A DNA stretch of 64,000 nucleotides from Bacteroides sp. MSB163 (GCF_036416795.1 NZ_CP143867.1:6006001-6070000), one strand, 5' to 3'. Shown: positions 26,550 to 36,900, numbered from the stretch's first letter. A program made the numbers and translations. Notes: generated by a model not told the origin, from the letters alone.

Positions 26550-28445
26550 ATGGCTATTAAATATGTACCCTATTTCCCGAATACACTGGAAGGCCAAGCA
26601 TTGCTCGACAACTTTGTGCGCACCAAACGCATCCTGCGCTATCGCGACAATGACAAAGTGATAGAACACATAGAACGTGGCATGCCGTTCTACGAAACAG
26701 AGTTGCAGGAAAAGATAGGTAAGAACCCGGACGGGAACCTGATTATCCGTGGTGAGTGTGTTTCGGCTTGTGCTTACTTAAAAGATAAAGGCATCAGTGT
26801 GGATTTGGTATATATCGATCCCCCGTTCGCCAGCGGGGCGGATTATGCGAAGAAGGTTTATATAAGGAGGAACCCCAAAGTGGCGGAAGCAATGCGACAG
26901 GCTGAAACGGAGCTGGATGTGGAAGAACTGAAAGCCTTTGAGGAGAAGATGTACGGTGACATTTGGGACAAGGAACGCTATTTGAACTGGATGTACGAGA
27001 ATCTGATGGCCATCAAGAGTGTGATGAGCGATACGGCAAGTATTTATGTTCATCTGGACTGGCATATAGGACATTATGTGAAGGTGTTGATGGATGAGGT
27101 TTTCGGAGAAGATAACTTTGTGAACGAGATAGTGTGGTGTTATAATGGACCTGGTTCACCGGGAATGCAACACTTTAATAAAAAACATGATACTATATTT
27201 TGGTATTGTAAAGATAAACAGGACTATATCTTTAATGATAAAGATATTCGAATGACACATAACGCCAAGACTATTGACAATTTCAAAAAAGGACTTGTTG
27301 GATCAGGCTTCATTTCTGATACATACGACTTAAATGAAAAAGGGAAAATACCAGAAGATTGGTGGAAATATGCTGTTGCCTCAAGATATCCTGTTGATGG
27401 AATAAAACGAGTAGAATATGCAACAGAGAAACCATACCCACTCATTGAGAGAATAGTTTTAGCAAGTTCTAATTCCAATGATATTGTAGCTGATTTTTTT
27501 GGAGGTAGTGGAGTTCTATCAACTGCCTCCCATCTTAATAACCGTCGGTTCATTCATTGTGACATCGGCATCAACAGCATACAAACCGTCCGCGACCGCC
27601 TCATGGCTGCAAAGGCCGAATTCGACATTCTCGAAATAAAAGACGGCGTTTCACTCTACCGAAACCCCGTGCAAACCATGGAAAAGTTAAAAAGTCTGAT
27701 TATTGGCCTTCGCAACGAAGATGCCCTGGACAAATTCTGGGAAGGCAGTATTATGGATACCAAATGCGGTATGATGCCTGTCTATCTGCCCAATCTGATG
27801 GACAGCAGCACCCGCTTGTTGGACAAACCACTAATGAACCGCATCATCCGCGAAGCCATGCCCGATTTGCCTGATGATGTAAAGCGCGTAATCGTCTATT
27901 ACATAGATATCATCGACCGGAAAGAGATAGAGCAATTCATCAAAGAGCAAGGCAACCCGCTCATTGAAATCGAACTACGCGACCTGAAGCAGGTGCTTGA
28001 CAACGTAGTAGTGGAAGACTATGCCGAATGGCAACTTACGGAAACACAGGACAACCTGTTCAAAGGATGGCAAGTAGAAATCATACAGTTCCACAGCGAC
28101 CGTGTGCTTAAGAAGATAGAAGTTATCAACCTCAAAGCGGAGCAGCAAGTCGTGCAGTTCAACCTGAAGAACTCCGGCAAGGGCAAGGAAAAGAAACACT
28201 CTCCCATCACCATCAGCGATGAAGGGCTTGAAACCATCGAGTGGATCAGCCTAGACTGCTCTACAGCCGACAAGGAGGCCATCTGGCATAGCGACAGCGA
28301 GATAAAAATCGACAAGCTGGGCTATACTATCCGAAACGGAATCAAAACCAATGAGTTCTGGGATGCCCGTATCCGCTGCGACCATAAGCCTTTGCGAATG
28401 AAAATCCGTAATATATGCGGAGACGAAACTGTATATACATTATAA
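26550..28445 (+). CDS. Type III-like DNA adenine methyltransferase (Mod)
   Basis: The 631-residue protein has the beta-class N6-adenine methyltransferase order: catalytic motif IV IDPPF (near residue 91) first, then the target-recognition region, then the SAM-binding motif I ADFFGGSGV (near 312). The family methylates one strand of a short asymmetric site and gives Res its specificity. Bases about 27130-27535 (residues 195-328) are clearly more AT-rich than the flanks and cover the recognition region, which suggests exchange of that block. The C-terminal 270 residues are long and not recognised in detail. No simple-sequence tract for phase variation is seen. Confidence 0.87.
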   Translation: MAIKYVPYFPNTLEGQALLDNFVRTKRILRYRDNDKVIEHIERGMPFYETELQEKIGKNPDGNLIIRGECVSACAYLKDKGISVDLVYIDPPFASGADYAKKVYIRRNPKVAEAMRQAETELDVEELKAFEEKMYGDIWDKERYLNWMYENLMAIKSVMSDTASIYVHLDWHIGHYVKVLMDEVFGEDNFVNEIVWCYNGPGSPGMQHFNKKHDTIFWYCKDKQDYIFNDKDIRMTHNAKTIDNFKKGLVGSGFISDTYDLNEKGKIPEDWWKYAVASRYPVDGIKRVEYATEKPYPLIERIVLASSNSNDIVADFFGGSGVLSTASHLNNRRFIHCDIGINSIQTVRDRLMAAKAEFDILEIKDGVSLYRNPVQTMEKLKSLIIGLRNEDALDKFWEGSIMDTKCGMMPVYLPNLMDSSTRLLDKPLMNRIIREAMPDLPDDVKRVIVYYIDIIDRKEIEQFIKEQGNPLIEIELRDLKQVLDNVVVEDYAEWQLTETQDNLFKGWQVEIIQFHSDRVLKKIEVINLKAEQQVVQFNLKNSGKGKEKKHSPITISDEGLETIEWISLDCSTADKEAIWHSDSEIKIDKLGYTIRNGIKTNEFWDARIRCDHKPLRMKIRNICGDETVYTL

Positions 28446-28461
28446 TCTGTATTATTCATAG

Positions 28462-28509
28462 CAGGAATTAAGGGAGTTATCACTTTGTCAGGAATTAAAG
28501 CCGATAGCT
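28462..28509. repeat. Interspersed repeat with 27-bp internal period, copy 1
   Basis: CAGGAATTAA occurs at 28462 and 28489, separated by GGGAGTTATCACTTTGT and followed by AGCCGATAGC. The same arrangement with few changes follows uvrA at 49471-49530. In both places it lies 15-55 bp after a plus-strand stop codon. Confidence 0.6.
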
Positions 28510-28585
28510 TATGCTTGGGAACAAGTAAAATTTTATCGCATTCCTGCAAAAAAATGCAAAATAGCAAGAATTGTCATCCGAGCGC

Positions 28586-28618
28586 AAAAAGCCCCGTCAG
28601 AAGCACTTCTCGGCGGGG
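28586..28618 (-). terminator. Terminator for the minus-strand HTH lipoprotein gene
   Basis: CCCCG (28592-28596) pairs with CGGGG (28614-28618), and AGAAG (28599-28603) with CTTCT (28606-28610). Read on the minus strand, the hairpin is followed by TTTTTG, a typical intrinsic terminator. It lies between convergent genes and may also slow transcription from mod. Confidence 0.7.
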
Positions 28619-28628
28619 TATTCAAAGA

Positions 28629-28716
28629 TAACGACTGAGGGTACCTCACATAACGACAGAGGATGCCTTACATAACGACAGAGGGTACCTCATATAACGA
28701 CTGAGGATACCTCCAT
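28629..28716. repeat. 22-bp tandem repeat, four units
   Basis: TAACGAC begins units at 28629, 28651, 28673 and 28695, exactly 22 bp apart. The unit is TAACGAC(T/A)GAGG(G/A)T, then (A/G)CCT and a variable end, and carries a GGTACC-like dyad. It lies in the 3' region of the minus-strand HTH lipoprotein gene, before its terminator. The rest of the 28446-28764 gap holds the interspersed repeat and the terminator; no gene is seen. Confidence 0.8.
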
Positions 28717-28764
28717 CAAAGCAAGAGATTCGGAAGCATTTCTTTGTTGTTATATTTCGGTTAT

Positions 28765-29748
28765 TTAGTATCCGCCCACCACGGTATCCAACGTCTCCCC
28801 CTCCTTGAACAGTGTCTCCTCCTCTTGCATCAGCCTTTTCTTCAGCCTGAATTTTTGTTGTGAAACCGAAGCAGGCGACACCGCAATAAGGGTAGCTACT
28901 TGTGCATTCGTGAAATGCAGACGTATCAACAGACAAAGTTGCAGATCGGCGGCAGTCAATGAAGGAAAACGTGTGGCGAGACGGTTGGTGAAGTCATTGT
29001 ACACGCGATTTGCGAGTTGTATCAAGTGTTCCCAATCTTTGTCAGAGAGAAACTTAGGCTGACGGCGCAGGCGTTCCACCACGTCGTCACGGTCTATTAA
29101 CGCTGAAGTAAGAGTCTGTACTTGTTTATCAAGCAGACAGATGCGTTCGTTCTGCGCCTCCAGCAATTCCGCTTCACGAGGCAACGGACGCTTTTCATAT
29201 TCCTTAAGGCGAATGCGGAGGGAGTCGTTCTCTCCTCGCAGGAATACATTCCGATCCGTAAGATTTACTAAAGACTGACGTACTTCTTCCCGCTCTTCGT
29301 CCGTCAACGCCATTTCGTTCAAACACGCTTCCAATTCTTCGCATTCGCGCTCGTTGTTACGCAAGCGTTGTTCGTTCTCGCTCAAATTTATGAGATAGCG
29401 GCGGTGCTTACGATCCTTGGAAAACTGGATATCTTTGATGGAAAGCCATACATTGAGGCCTATCATCAATGCGGTGAATGTTCCCCACATAAATTGTTTC
29501 CGCTTGTCGGCAGGCTTTATGCGAACCAGACTTCCACCGGAATGTTCCTTCACCTGAATATATTCATTGTGCAGATCAGACAGTAACCGAACGGTAATGG
29601 TACTATCAGTGACACCGGATTGCGCCAACGAATCAGCACGGACAAGAAACTGTTCGTAGTTCATCAAAGTCGGGGCGGCAGATTTTGAGCAGGCTGTCAG
29701 CCCTAAAAAAGAAATCAGCAAAAAGAGAAGAAGAAATGCGTGTTTCAT
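28765..29748 (-). CDS. Lipoprotein-anchored membrane protein with coiled coil and LuxR-like HTH
   Basis: The ATG at 29748 starts a lipoprotein signal (MKHAFLLLFLLISFLGLTAC, Cys20), giving 327 residues. A short region (30-85) is followed by a membrane helix (FMWGTFTALMIGLNVWLSI, about 86-104), a charged coiled coil (about 110-235) and a C-terminal helix-turn-helix (TAADLQLCLLIRLHFTNAQ, then VATLIAVSPASVSQQKFRLKKRL). The HTH resembles those at the end of Bacteroidota sensor-regulators. The likely topology is a lipidated periplasmic end with a cytoplasmic DNA-binding end. No kinase or receiver is present; signal and targets are unknown. Confidence 0.78.
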   Translation of the reverse strand: MKHAFLLLFLLISFLGLTACSKSAAPTLMNYEQFLVRADSLAQSGVTDSTITVRLLSDLHNEYIQVKEHSGGSLVRIKPADKRKQFMWGTFTALMIGLNVWLSIKDIQFSKDRKHRRYLINLSENEQRLRNNERECEELEACLNEMALTDEEREEVRQSLVNLTDRNVFLRGENDSLRIRLKEYEKRPLPREAELLEAQNERICLLDKQVQTLTSALIDRDDVVERLRRQPKFLSDKDWEHLIQLANRVYNDFTNRLATRFPSLTAADLQLCLLIRLHFTNAQVATLIAVSPASVSQQKFRLKKRLMQEEETLFKEGETLDTVVGGY

Positions 29749-29952
29749 ATTGAATGTATCTGTTAATATAATAAGGTGTAAAGGTAGCACTTTCTCCCCA
29801 CAAAAAAGCACAGGAAGCATAAACTTTTTAACAAGCTCATGCCTCCCGCGCTTTATCAATCAAGAGAAAGCCCGACGGGTCGTTCTCAGCACATCCATAT
29901 TATCAGTAGCCAATATATCTGGAGCCAGTTCATTATCCTTATATATAAAGAA

Positions 29953-29990
29953 TACAGGGATACAAAGTTTCTATTCTTTGCATCCCTGTA
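29953..29990 (-). terminator. Terminator of the prfC operon
   Basis: ACAGGGATACAAAG (29954-29967) and CTTTGCATCCCTGT (29976-29989) pair with one mismatch, with one more base pair outside. The minus-strand sequence after it is T-rich. It lies 28 bp after the prfC stop. The remaining 29749-29950 shows nothing I can name. Confidence 0.72.
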
Positions 29991-30017
29991 TCTGTCAATC
30001 CCAATTCAGAATACGAA

Positions 30018-31592
30018 TCAGAACTCGCTCGTAAAGTGGAATTTTATATTCTTGAAATCCATCTGAGCCATTTGCAGCACATAACCGCTATCCGCCAGGA
30101 AGACATCTCTCCCCTCACGGTCTTTCGCCATATACTGATACTTACGCTTCTTGAATGCTTCCAGTTCTTCAAGATTGTCGCTCTCTATCCAGCAAGCCTT
30201 ATAAAGGCTCAACGGCTCCCAACGACACTTCGCGCTGTATTCATTCTCCAGGCGATACTGGATAACCTCAAACTGCAACTGCCCTACCGTACCGATAATC
30301 TTCCGGCCGTTGAACTGGTTGACAAACAGCTGTGCCACACCTTCGTCCATCAACTGATCGATACCTTTGGCAAGCTGTTTCTGTTTCATCGGGTCAGCAT
30401 TCTCGATATACTTGAACATCTCCGGTGAGAAACTCGGCAGACCACGGAAATGAAGCATTTCCCCTTCCGTCAGCGTATCGCCGATCTTAAAAGTACCGTT
30501 ATCCGGCAAACCGATGATATCACCCGCCCAAGCCTCGTCAACAGTCGTCTTACGCTGTGCCATGAACTGTGTGGGCGAAGAAAAACGCATCGTCTTTCCA
30601 TGACGCACATGCAGATAGGGCGTATTACGCGTAAACTTGCCCGAGCAAATCTTGCAGAACGCGATACAGGAACGATGATTCGGGTCGATATTCGCCGTAA
30701 TCTTAAAGACAAATCCGGTGAATTTAGGCTCTTCCGGTTCCACTTCACGTTCTTCCGCCTGTACAGGACGAGGGCTTGGAGCTATCTCTACAAAGCAATC
30801 CAACAGCTCTTGCACACCAAAGTTATTCAGAGCCGAACCGAAAAAGACAGGCGCCACTTCACCTTTCAGGTATTCTTCCTTATCAAATTCAGAATAAACT
30901 CCATCTATCAATTCCAACTCACCACGCAATTTATCAGCCAGTTGCGCACCAATCTGTTTGTCCAGTTCTTCAGTATTGATATCTACCTCCACCTTTTCCG
31001 TCACCACTTGCTTGGAAGGTTGGAAAAGATTCAGATTGTTTTCATAGATGTTATAAACACCCTTGAAACGGATACCACTTTCGATAGGCCAGGTCAACGG
31101 ACGTACATGAATGGCAAGTTCTTCTTCCAGTTCATCCAACAAATCGAAAGGATCTTTGGCCTCACGGTCCATCTTATTGATGAATATAATGACCGGCGTA
31201 TTACGCATACGGCACACTTCCATCAACTTACGCGTCTGCGTTTCCACACCTTTGGCGCCATCCACAACGATGATAACGCTATCTACAGCGGTCAACGTGC
31301 GATATGTGTCTTCAGCAAAATCCTGGTGACCGGGAGTATCGAGGATATTAATCTTATACTCTTTATAATCGAACTCCATCACAGAGGTGGTTACAGAGAT
31401 ACCACGCTGCTTCTCTATATCCATCCAGTCCGATGTAGCGGTTTTCTTTATCTTATTGCTCTTTACAGCACCCGCCACTTGAATCTGTCCACCAAAAAGC
31501 AATAGCTTTTCAGTCAAAGATGTTTTACCGGCATCCGGATGCGCGATAATCGCAAAGGTTCTTCTCCTCTCAATTTCGTTATTATTGGCCAT
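30018..31592 (-). CDS. prfC: Peptide chain release factor 3
   Basis: The 524-residue translational GTPase has the G1 loop AHPDAGKTSLTEKL (residues 17-30), the switch II region DTPGHQDFAEDTYR, and NKMD as the G4 base-recognition motif. Downstream are domain II and the RF3-specific C-terminal domain. It removes RF1 or RF2 from ribosomes after termination. Length fits the family (about 525). It is the last gene of a minus-strand cluster with rmlD, DUF4924 and a LysE-type exporter. Confidence 0.96.
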   Translation of the reverse strand: MANNNEIERRRTFAIIAHPDAGKTSLTEKLLLFGGQIQVAGAVKSNKIKKTATSDWMDIEKQRGISVTTSVMEFDYKEYKINILDTPGHQDFAEDTYRTLTAVDSVIIVVDGAKGVETQTRKLMEVCRMRNTPVIIFINKMDREAKDPFDLLDELEEELAIHVRPLTWPIESGIRFKGVYNIYENNLNLFQPSKQVVTEKVEVDINTEELDKQIGAQLADKLRGELELIDGVYSEFDKEEYLKGEVAPVFFGSALNNFGVQELLDCFVEIAPSPRPVQAEEREVEPEEPKFTGFVFKITANIDPNHRSCIAFCKICSGKFTRNTPYLHVRHGKTMRFSSPTQFMAQRKTTVDEAWAGDIIGLPDNGTFKIGDTLTEGEMLHFRGLPSFSPEMFKYIENADPMKQKQLAKGIDQLMDEGVAQLFVNQFNGRKIIGTVGQLQFEVIQYRLENEYSAKCRWEPLSLYKACWIESDNLEELEAFKKRKYQYMAKDREGRDVFLADSGYVLQMAQMDFKNIKFHFTSEF

Positions 31593-31615
31593 ATATAAAA
31601 TCTGGTATAATATTA

Positions 31616-32473
31616 TTATTGGGCATTCAGTTTTTCAATACATACTTTCAGACTCTCTTCCCAATGAGGTACTTCAATGCCGAAAGTCTTTTTAATCTTC
31701 GTCTTATCCAATACGGAATAATGTGGACGCGGCGCCTTTGCCGGATACTCATCCGTATGTAAGGGACTCACCTTACATGTCGTGATATCCGCAATGCGAT
31801 GGATAGCCACCGTAAAGTCATACCATGAACATACCCCTTCATCGCTGAAATGATATATTCCGGGAACAATACCCTGATTAATGGCAGCATAGATAGCTTG
31901 TGCCAGATCATTTGCATACGTCGGTGTACCAATCTGATCAAAAACCACACCTAAAGACTCACGCTCACGTCCCAGACGAATCATCGTTTTCACAAAGTTG
32001 TTTCCATAAATAGAGTATAACCATGCTGTACGAATTACCATCGCTTTCTCACAATTCTGCATAACCTCCTTTTCTCCACCCAGCTTGGTAAAGCCGTAAA
32101 CAGAATTAGGACAGGGGTCGCAATCTTCTTTATAAGGTATATGCGCTGTTCCATCAAAAACATAATCCGTAGAAACCTGTATCATAGCGGCACCATGGGC
32201 CTGCGCAGCACGTGCCAGTATTCCCGGAGCTTCCTGATTCAGTTTGCGGCACAATTCTTCATTATCTTCCGCTTTGTCAACTGCTGTGTAAGCAGCACAG
32301 TTCACTACAACCTCAATCCGATTCTCTGCAATGCAAGCCTGCACAGCTTGTTCGTCACAGATATCCAATTCCTGTACATCAGTAAAAAAATAAGTGTGTT
32401 GCGGATTCTCTTTTGCAAGAACTTGCATCTCGTTGCCAAGTTGTCCGTTGGCACCGGTTACTAATACTCTCAT
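31616..32473 (-). CDS. rfbD: dTDP-4-dehydrorhamnose reductase
   Basis: The 285-residue short-chain-dehydrogenase-type protein has the NAD(P)-binding motif GANGQLGNE at residues 7-15 and an active-site YGFTK (Tyr-x3-Lys). The fold matches RmlD/RfbD, which reduces dTDP-4-keto-rhamnose to dTDP-L-rhamnose for surface polysaccharides. The other rml genes are not adjacent; in Bacteroides this lone copy commonly sits next to prfC. It starts 23 bp upstream of prfC. Confidence 0.92.
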   Translation of the reverse strand: MRVLVTGANGQLGNEMQVLAKENPQHTYFFTDVQELDICDEQAVQACIAENRIEVVVNCAAYTAVDKAEDNEELCRKLNQEAPGILARAAQAHGAAMIQVSTDYVFDGTAHIPYKEDCDPCPNSVYGFTKLGGEKEVMQNCEKAMVIRTAWLYSIYGNNFVKTMIRLGRERESLGVVFDQIGTPTYANDLAQAIYAAINQGIVPGIYHFSDEGVCSWYDFTVAIHRIADITTCKVSPLHTDEYPAKAPRPHYSVLDKTKIKKTFGIEVPHWEESLKVCIEKLNAQ

Positions 32474-32519
32474 GCTCTATCTATTATTTACAATTTACTA
32501 TCTTTGAAAGCTGCCTCTG

Positions 32520-33062
32520 TTACTCATCCAGTTTCAGTTCTCCCTTCTTGTCCTTTTCGTAATAATTGGCAAGCAAAGAAATGAAACTGCTGATGGCCTC
32601 TATCGCCTTTGCGGTTCCCTCCGTGATTTCTTTCTTCTGCAAACGCAGCAATAAAACGCCATACAAAGCCTCAAAACAGGTTTCCAGTTCCGGTTCCTCC
32701 TGCTTCCCACTCTTCTGACGAAGTTCTACGATGAAGGGCAATGCTTTGAAATAAGCCGCACTATAATAAGGATACTTCGGTGACGCCAACAGTTCTACGT
32801 GCAATTCCGTCAAATTCACTATTACGTTACGATTAATTTGCAGATGTCCCTTTTCCTTCACTCCTTCCGCACGCATCATGTCTATCAGATTACCGTACCA
32901 TTCTTCAAGCACCGGATGTTCTTCTTCCGGATAACGGGAGATAATGTTTTCGCGGATCTTATCGATATCGCACCCGTTGGCACGTATCAAATCTTCCACT
33001 TGCCACATATATATAAGGTATTCCGCGATATTCTTCGCTTTCAATTGTTGCGCTATCTTCAT
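32520..33062 (-). CDS. DUF4924 family protein
   Basis: This 180-residue, mostly helical, cytoplasmic protein matches the Bacteroidota DUF4924 family (MKIAQQLKAKNIAEYLIYMWQ, then VEDLIRANGCDIDKI). No catalytic motif is evident and the function is unknown. Its fixed place between rmlD and a LysE-type exporter upstream of prfC suggests an operon rather than a shared pathway. Confidence 0.85.
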   Translation of the reverse strand: MKIAQQLKAKNIAEYLIYMWQVEDLIRANGCDIDKIRENIISRYPEEEHPVLEEWYGNLIDMMRAEGVKEKGHLQINRNVIVNLTELHVELLASPKYPYYSAAYFKALPFIVELRQKSGKQEEPELETCFEALYGVLLLRLQKKEITEGTAKAIEAISSFISLLANYYEKDKKGELKLDE

Positions 33063-33079
33063 GATTCTATAATTTCTTC

Positions 33080-33733
33080 TCAGTAAAGTGACTCACCCAT
33101 CAACGTAAACACCAACCCAAACACAGACACAACAATGACAATGCCTCCAATGATACGATTCAATATCCAGATGCCGCGCAGGTTGAATTGCGTACGGACT
33201 TTATTAACAAAGAAAGTAATGCCGAACCACCATGCTAATGCTCCCAGTGCAATAGCCAGATATCCGGTAACCGCTTCGAACACTAATACTCCCTCACTGA
33301 CGAAGGCAAAGCGTGCAAAGAGTCCGATAAAGAGAAATATAATAAGTGGATTGGATAAGGTGACGGCAAAGGCGGTAATGAAGTTATGAAAATAAGAACC
33401 TTTGTTGGTTGAGACGGGACGGATGGACTGGACGGGATTACTGCGAAACGTATAAATACCAAATGCTAACAACATGATGCTTCCGAACAACTGCAAATAA
33501 AAGATATTTTTATTTACGTAATCGAATACGAAGCTCATTCCGTATCCTGTCAGCAAGGCGTAAGCAATGTCACTCAACGAGGCTCCCAGTCCTGTTATGA
33601 AACCATACCAACGCCCCTTATTCAACGTACGCTGGATGCACAATACACCCACGGGTCCTAATGGTGCAGACACAACTACCCCAATAATAAAACCCTTCCA
33701 TAATATATCGAATATGGTCCTTATCTCAATCAT
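33080..33733 (-). CDS. LysE-family amino-acid exporter
   Basis: The 217-residue protein has about six membrane helices and the LysE/RhtB N-terminal motif (GVVSAPLGPVGVLCIQRTL), with a Gly-rich segment near GASLSDIAYALLTG. Members export amino acids or related compounds; the substrate is not predictable. It heads the cluster to prfC. A possible promoter, TTG at 33768-33770 and GATATTTG at 33739-33746 (minus strand), would give an almost leaderless message. Confidence 0.85.
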   Translation of the reverse strand: MIEIRTIFDILWKGFIIGVVVSAPLGPVGVLCIQRTLNKGRWYGFITGLGASLSDIAYALLTGYGMSFVFDYVNKNIFYLQLFGSIMLLAFGIYTFRSNPVQSIRPVSTNKGSYFHNFITAFAVTLSNPLIIFLFIGLFARFAFVSEGVLVFEAVTGYLAIALGALAWWFGITFFVNKVRTQFNLRGIWILNRIIGGIVIVVSVFGLVFTLMGESLY

Positions 33734-33915
33734 GGCTGCAAATATCGTACTTTTTTATGAGACGAACCAATTGTGTTAACGTTTTTTCGACTGATTATCA
33801 TAAAACACTCAATACTTTACTTTTGACACCCTTCTATTTTTTATTCCTTTTCTTTCTCTGCACCAACGATTTTATGTATCTTTGCGCCAAAGAACGAAAA
33901 ATCAAAAATATCAGT

Positions 33916-36900
33916 ATGATTCTTTTTTTCAGAACCCCATCCAAGAGCGTGATGGCCGTAGAATGTGACCATGCGCTCACCCAGGCAGAAAGCGACAAAC
34001 TCTGCTGGCTTTTTGGAGAAGCCACCCCCGAAAGTGAAGAAAACCTGAAAGGACATTTCGTTGGTCCGCGCCGCGAAATGATTACTCCTTGGAGTACAAA
34101 TGCTGTGGAAATCACCCAGAATATGGGTTTGAGCGGTATCTCACGTATCGAAGAGTATTTCCCCGTAAAGGACGAAAACGCTGACCGTGACCCGATGCTG
34201 CAACGCATGTACAAGGGACTGGATCAGGAAGTATTCACCACCAACCGTAAGCCGGAACCGATCATCCACATCGAAGACCTGGAAGCTTACAACGAAAAAG
34301 AAGGTCTGGCACTCTCTAAAGAAGAGATGGACTACCTCAAGAAAGTAGAACAAGACCTTGGACGTAAACTGACCGACTCCGAAGTATTCGGTTTCGCCCA
34401 GATCAATTCCGAACACTGCCGCCACAAAATCTTCGGCGGGACATTCATCATCGATGGTGTGGAACAAGAGTCTTCCCTCTTCCAAATGATTAAGAAGACC
34501 ACACAGGAAAATCCGAATAAAATCATTTCAGCTTATAAAGATAATGTAGCCTTTGCCGAAGGCCCGGTAATTGAACAGTTTGCCCCGGCAGACCATTCAA
34601 AACCCGACTATTTCCAGGTGAAAGATATTAAGAGTGTTATCTCACTGAAGGCTGAAACACACAACTTCCCAACTACCGTAGAACCGTTCAACGGTGCATC
34701 TACCGGTACAGGTGGAGAGATTCGTGACCGTATGGGCGGTGGTAAAGGTTCCTGGCCAATTGCCGGAACTGCCGTTTACATGACTTCATATCCCCGTACA
34801 GACGAAGATCGTCCCTGGGAAGAAATCCTTCCGGTACGCCAATGGCTGTATCAGACTCCCGAACAGATTCTGATCAAAGCATCCAATGGTGCCAGTGACT
34901 TCGGTAACAAGTTCGGCCAACCGCTGATCTGTGGTTCCGTACTGACTTTTGAACATAAGGAAAACGACGAAGTTTACGGTTACGACAAAGTAATCATGCT
35001 TGCCGGCGGTGTCGGTTACGGTACGAAACGTGACTGCCTGAAGGGTGCTCCTGAAGCCGGTAACAAAGTTGTCGTGATTGGTGGTGATAATTACCGTATC
35101 GGCTTGGGTGGTGGTTCCGTATCTTCAGTAGATACCGGACGTTACAGCAGCGGTATTGAGTTGAACGCCGTACAGCGCGCCAATGCAGAAATGCAGAAAC
35201 GTGCCTACAACGTGGTACGTGCCCTCTGCGAAGAAGACAACAATCCGGTGGTATCCATCCACGACCATGGTTCAGCCGGACACGTAAACTGTCTCTCCGA
35301 ATTGGTGGAAGAATGTGGTGGCATGATAGACATGAGTAAATTGCCCGTAGGTGACAAGACCTTGTCTGCCAAAGAAATTATCGCCAACGAAAGCCAGGAA
35401 CGTATGGGATTGCTGATTGAAGAAGAAGCTATCGAGCATGTACGTAAAGTGGCTGAACGCGAACGTGCCCCAATGTATGTGGTAGGTGAAACTACCGGTG
35501 ACCATCGCTTCGCTTTCCAACAAGCTGACGGTGTACGTCCGTTCGATCTTGCCGTAGAACAGATGTTCGGTTCGTCTCCCAAAACTTACATGGTAGACAA
35601 AACCGTGGAACGCCACTACGAAATGCCCAAATACGAACAATCCAAGTTGCACGAATATCTGACAAATGTATTGCAGTTGGAAGCTGTTGCCTGCAAAGAC
35701 TGGTTGACCAATAAGGTGGACCGCTCGGTAACCGGCAAAATTGCCCGCCAACAATGCCAGGGTGAATTGCAATTACCGCTGAGTGACTGTGGCGTGGTTG
35801 CTCTCGACTATCGTGGTGAAAAAGGTATCGCAACTTCACTGGGACATGCTCCGCAAGCTGCATTGGCAGATCCGGCTGCCGGTTCAGTACTTTCTGTCAG
35901 CGAAGCACTGACCAACCTGGTATGGGCTCCGATGGCTGAAGGAATGGACAGTATTTCACTCTCCGCCAACTGGATGTGGCCTTGCCGCTCACAGGAAGGT
36001 GAAGATGCACGTCTCTACACCGCCGTAAAAGCATTGAGCGACTTCTGCTGTGCACTGCAAATCAATGTGCCTACCGGAAAAGACTCTCTGTCCATGACTC
36101 AGAAGTATCCCGACGGTAGCAAAGTAATCTCTCCGGGAACCGTCATCGTTTCCGCAGGCGGTGAAGTTTCTGATGTGAAGAAAGTGGTTTCTCCCGTACT
36201 TGTCAACAGCGAAAAGACAACGATTTATCATATTGACTTCAGTTTTGATACACTGAAGCTGGGTGGTTCGGCCTTTGCGCAATCATTGGGCAAGATTGGC
36301 GACGAAGTACCCACTGTACAAGATGCCGAATATTTCCGCGATGCTTTCCTTGCCGTTCAGGAACTGGTGAACAAAGGATTGATTCTTGCCGGACACGATA
36401 TTTCTGCCGGTGGTCTGATTACTACCTTACTCGAAATGTGCTTCGCCAATGTAGAAGGTGGTATGGAAATCAATCTCGACAAGATGAAGGAACACGACCT
36501 CGTGAAACTCCTGTTTGCCGAGAACCCGGGTATTGTTATCCAGGTAAGCGACAAGCATAAGGAAGAAGTAAAACAAATATTGGAAGATGCCGGAGTAGGT
36601 TTTGTGAAGATTGGTAAGCCGACCGATGAACGCCACATCCTCGTATCTAAAGATGACGCTACTTATCAGTTCGGTATCGACTATATGCGTGATGTTTGGT
36701 ATTCTACTTCTTACCTGCTCGACCGCAAGCAATCTATGAACGGTTGCGCCAAGAAACGTTTCGAGAACTACAAGATGCAGCCACTGGAATTCGCTTTCAT
36801 GCCCGGCTTCAAAGGTAAATTCTCTCAATATGGCATCGACCCGAACCGCCGTACACCGACAGGCATCCGCGCAGCAATCATCCGCGAAAAAGGAACGAAC

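Noticed and set aside
28765..29859. Longer start of the HTH lipoprotein gene at 29859
   Set aside because: The extra 37 residues do not look like protein of this family and would hide the lipoprotein signal beginning at 29748.
29820..29900. tRNA or small structured RNA downstream of prfC
   Set aside because: No cloverleaf or conserved loops could be built from this stretch.
30450..31505. Open frame of 351 residues on the plus strand
   Set aside because: It is antisense to prfC, a well-conserved gene, and shows no recognisable domain.
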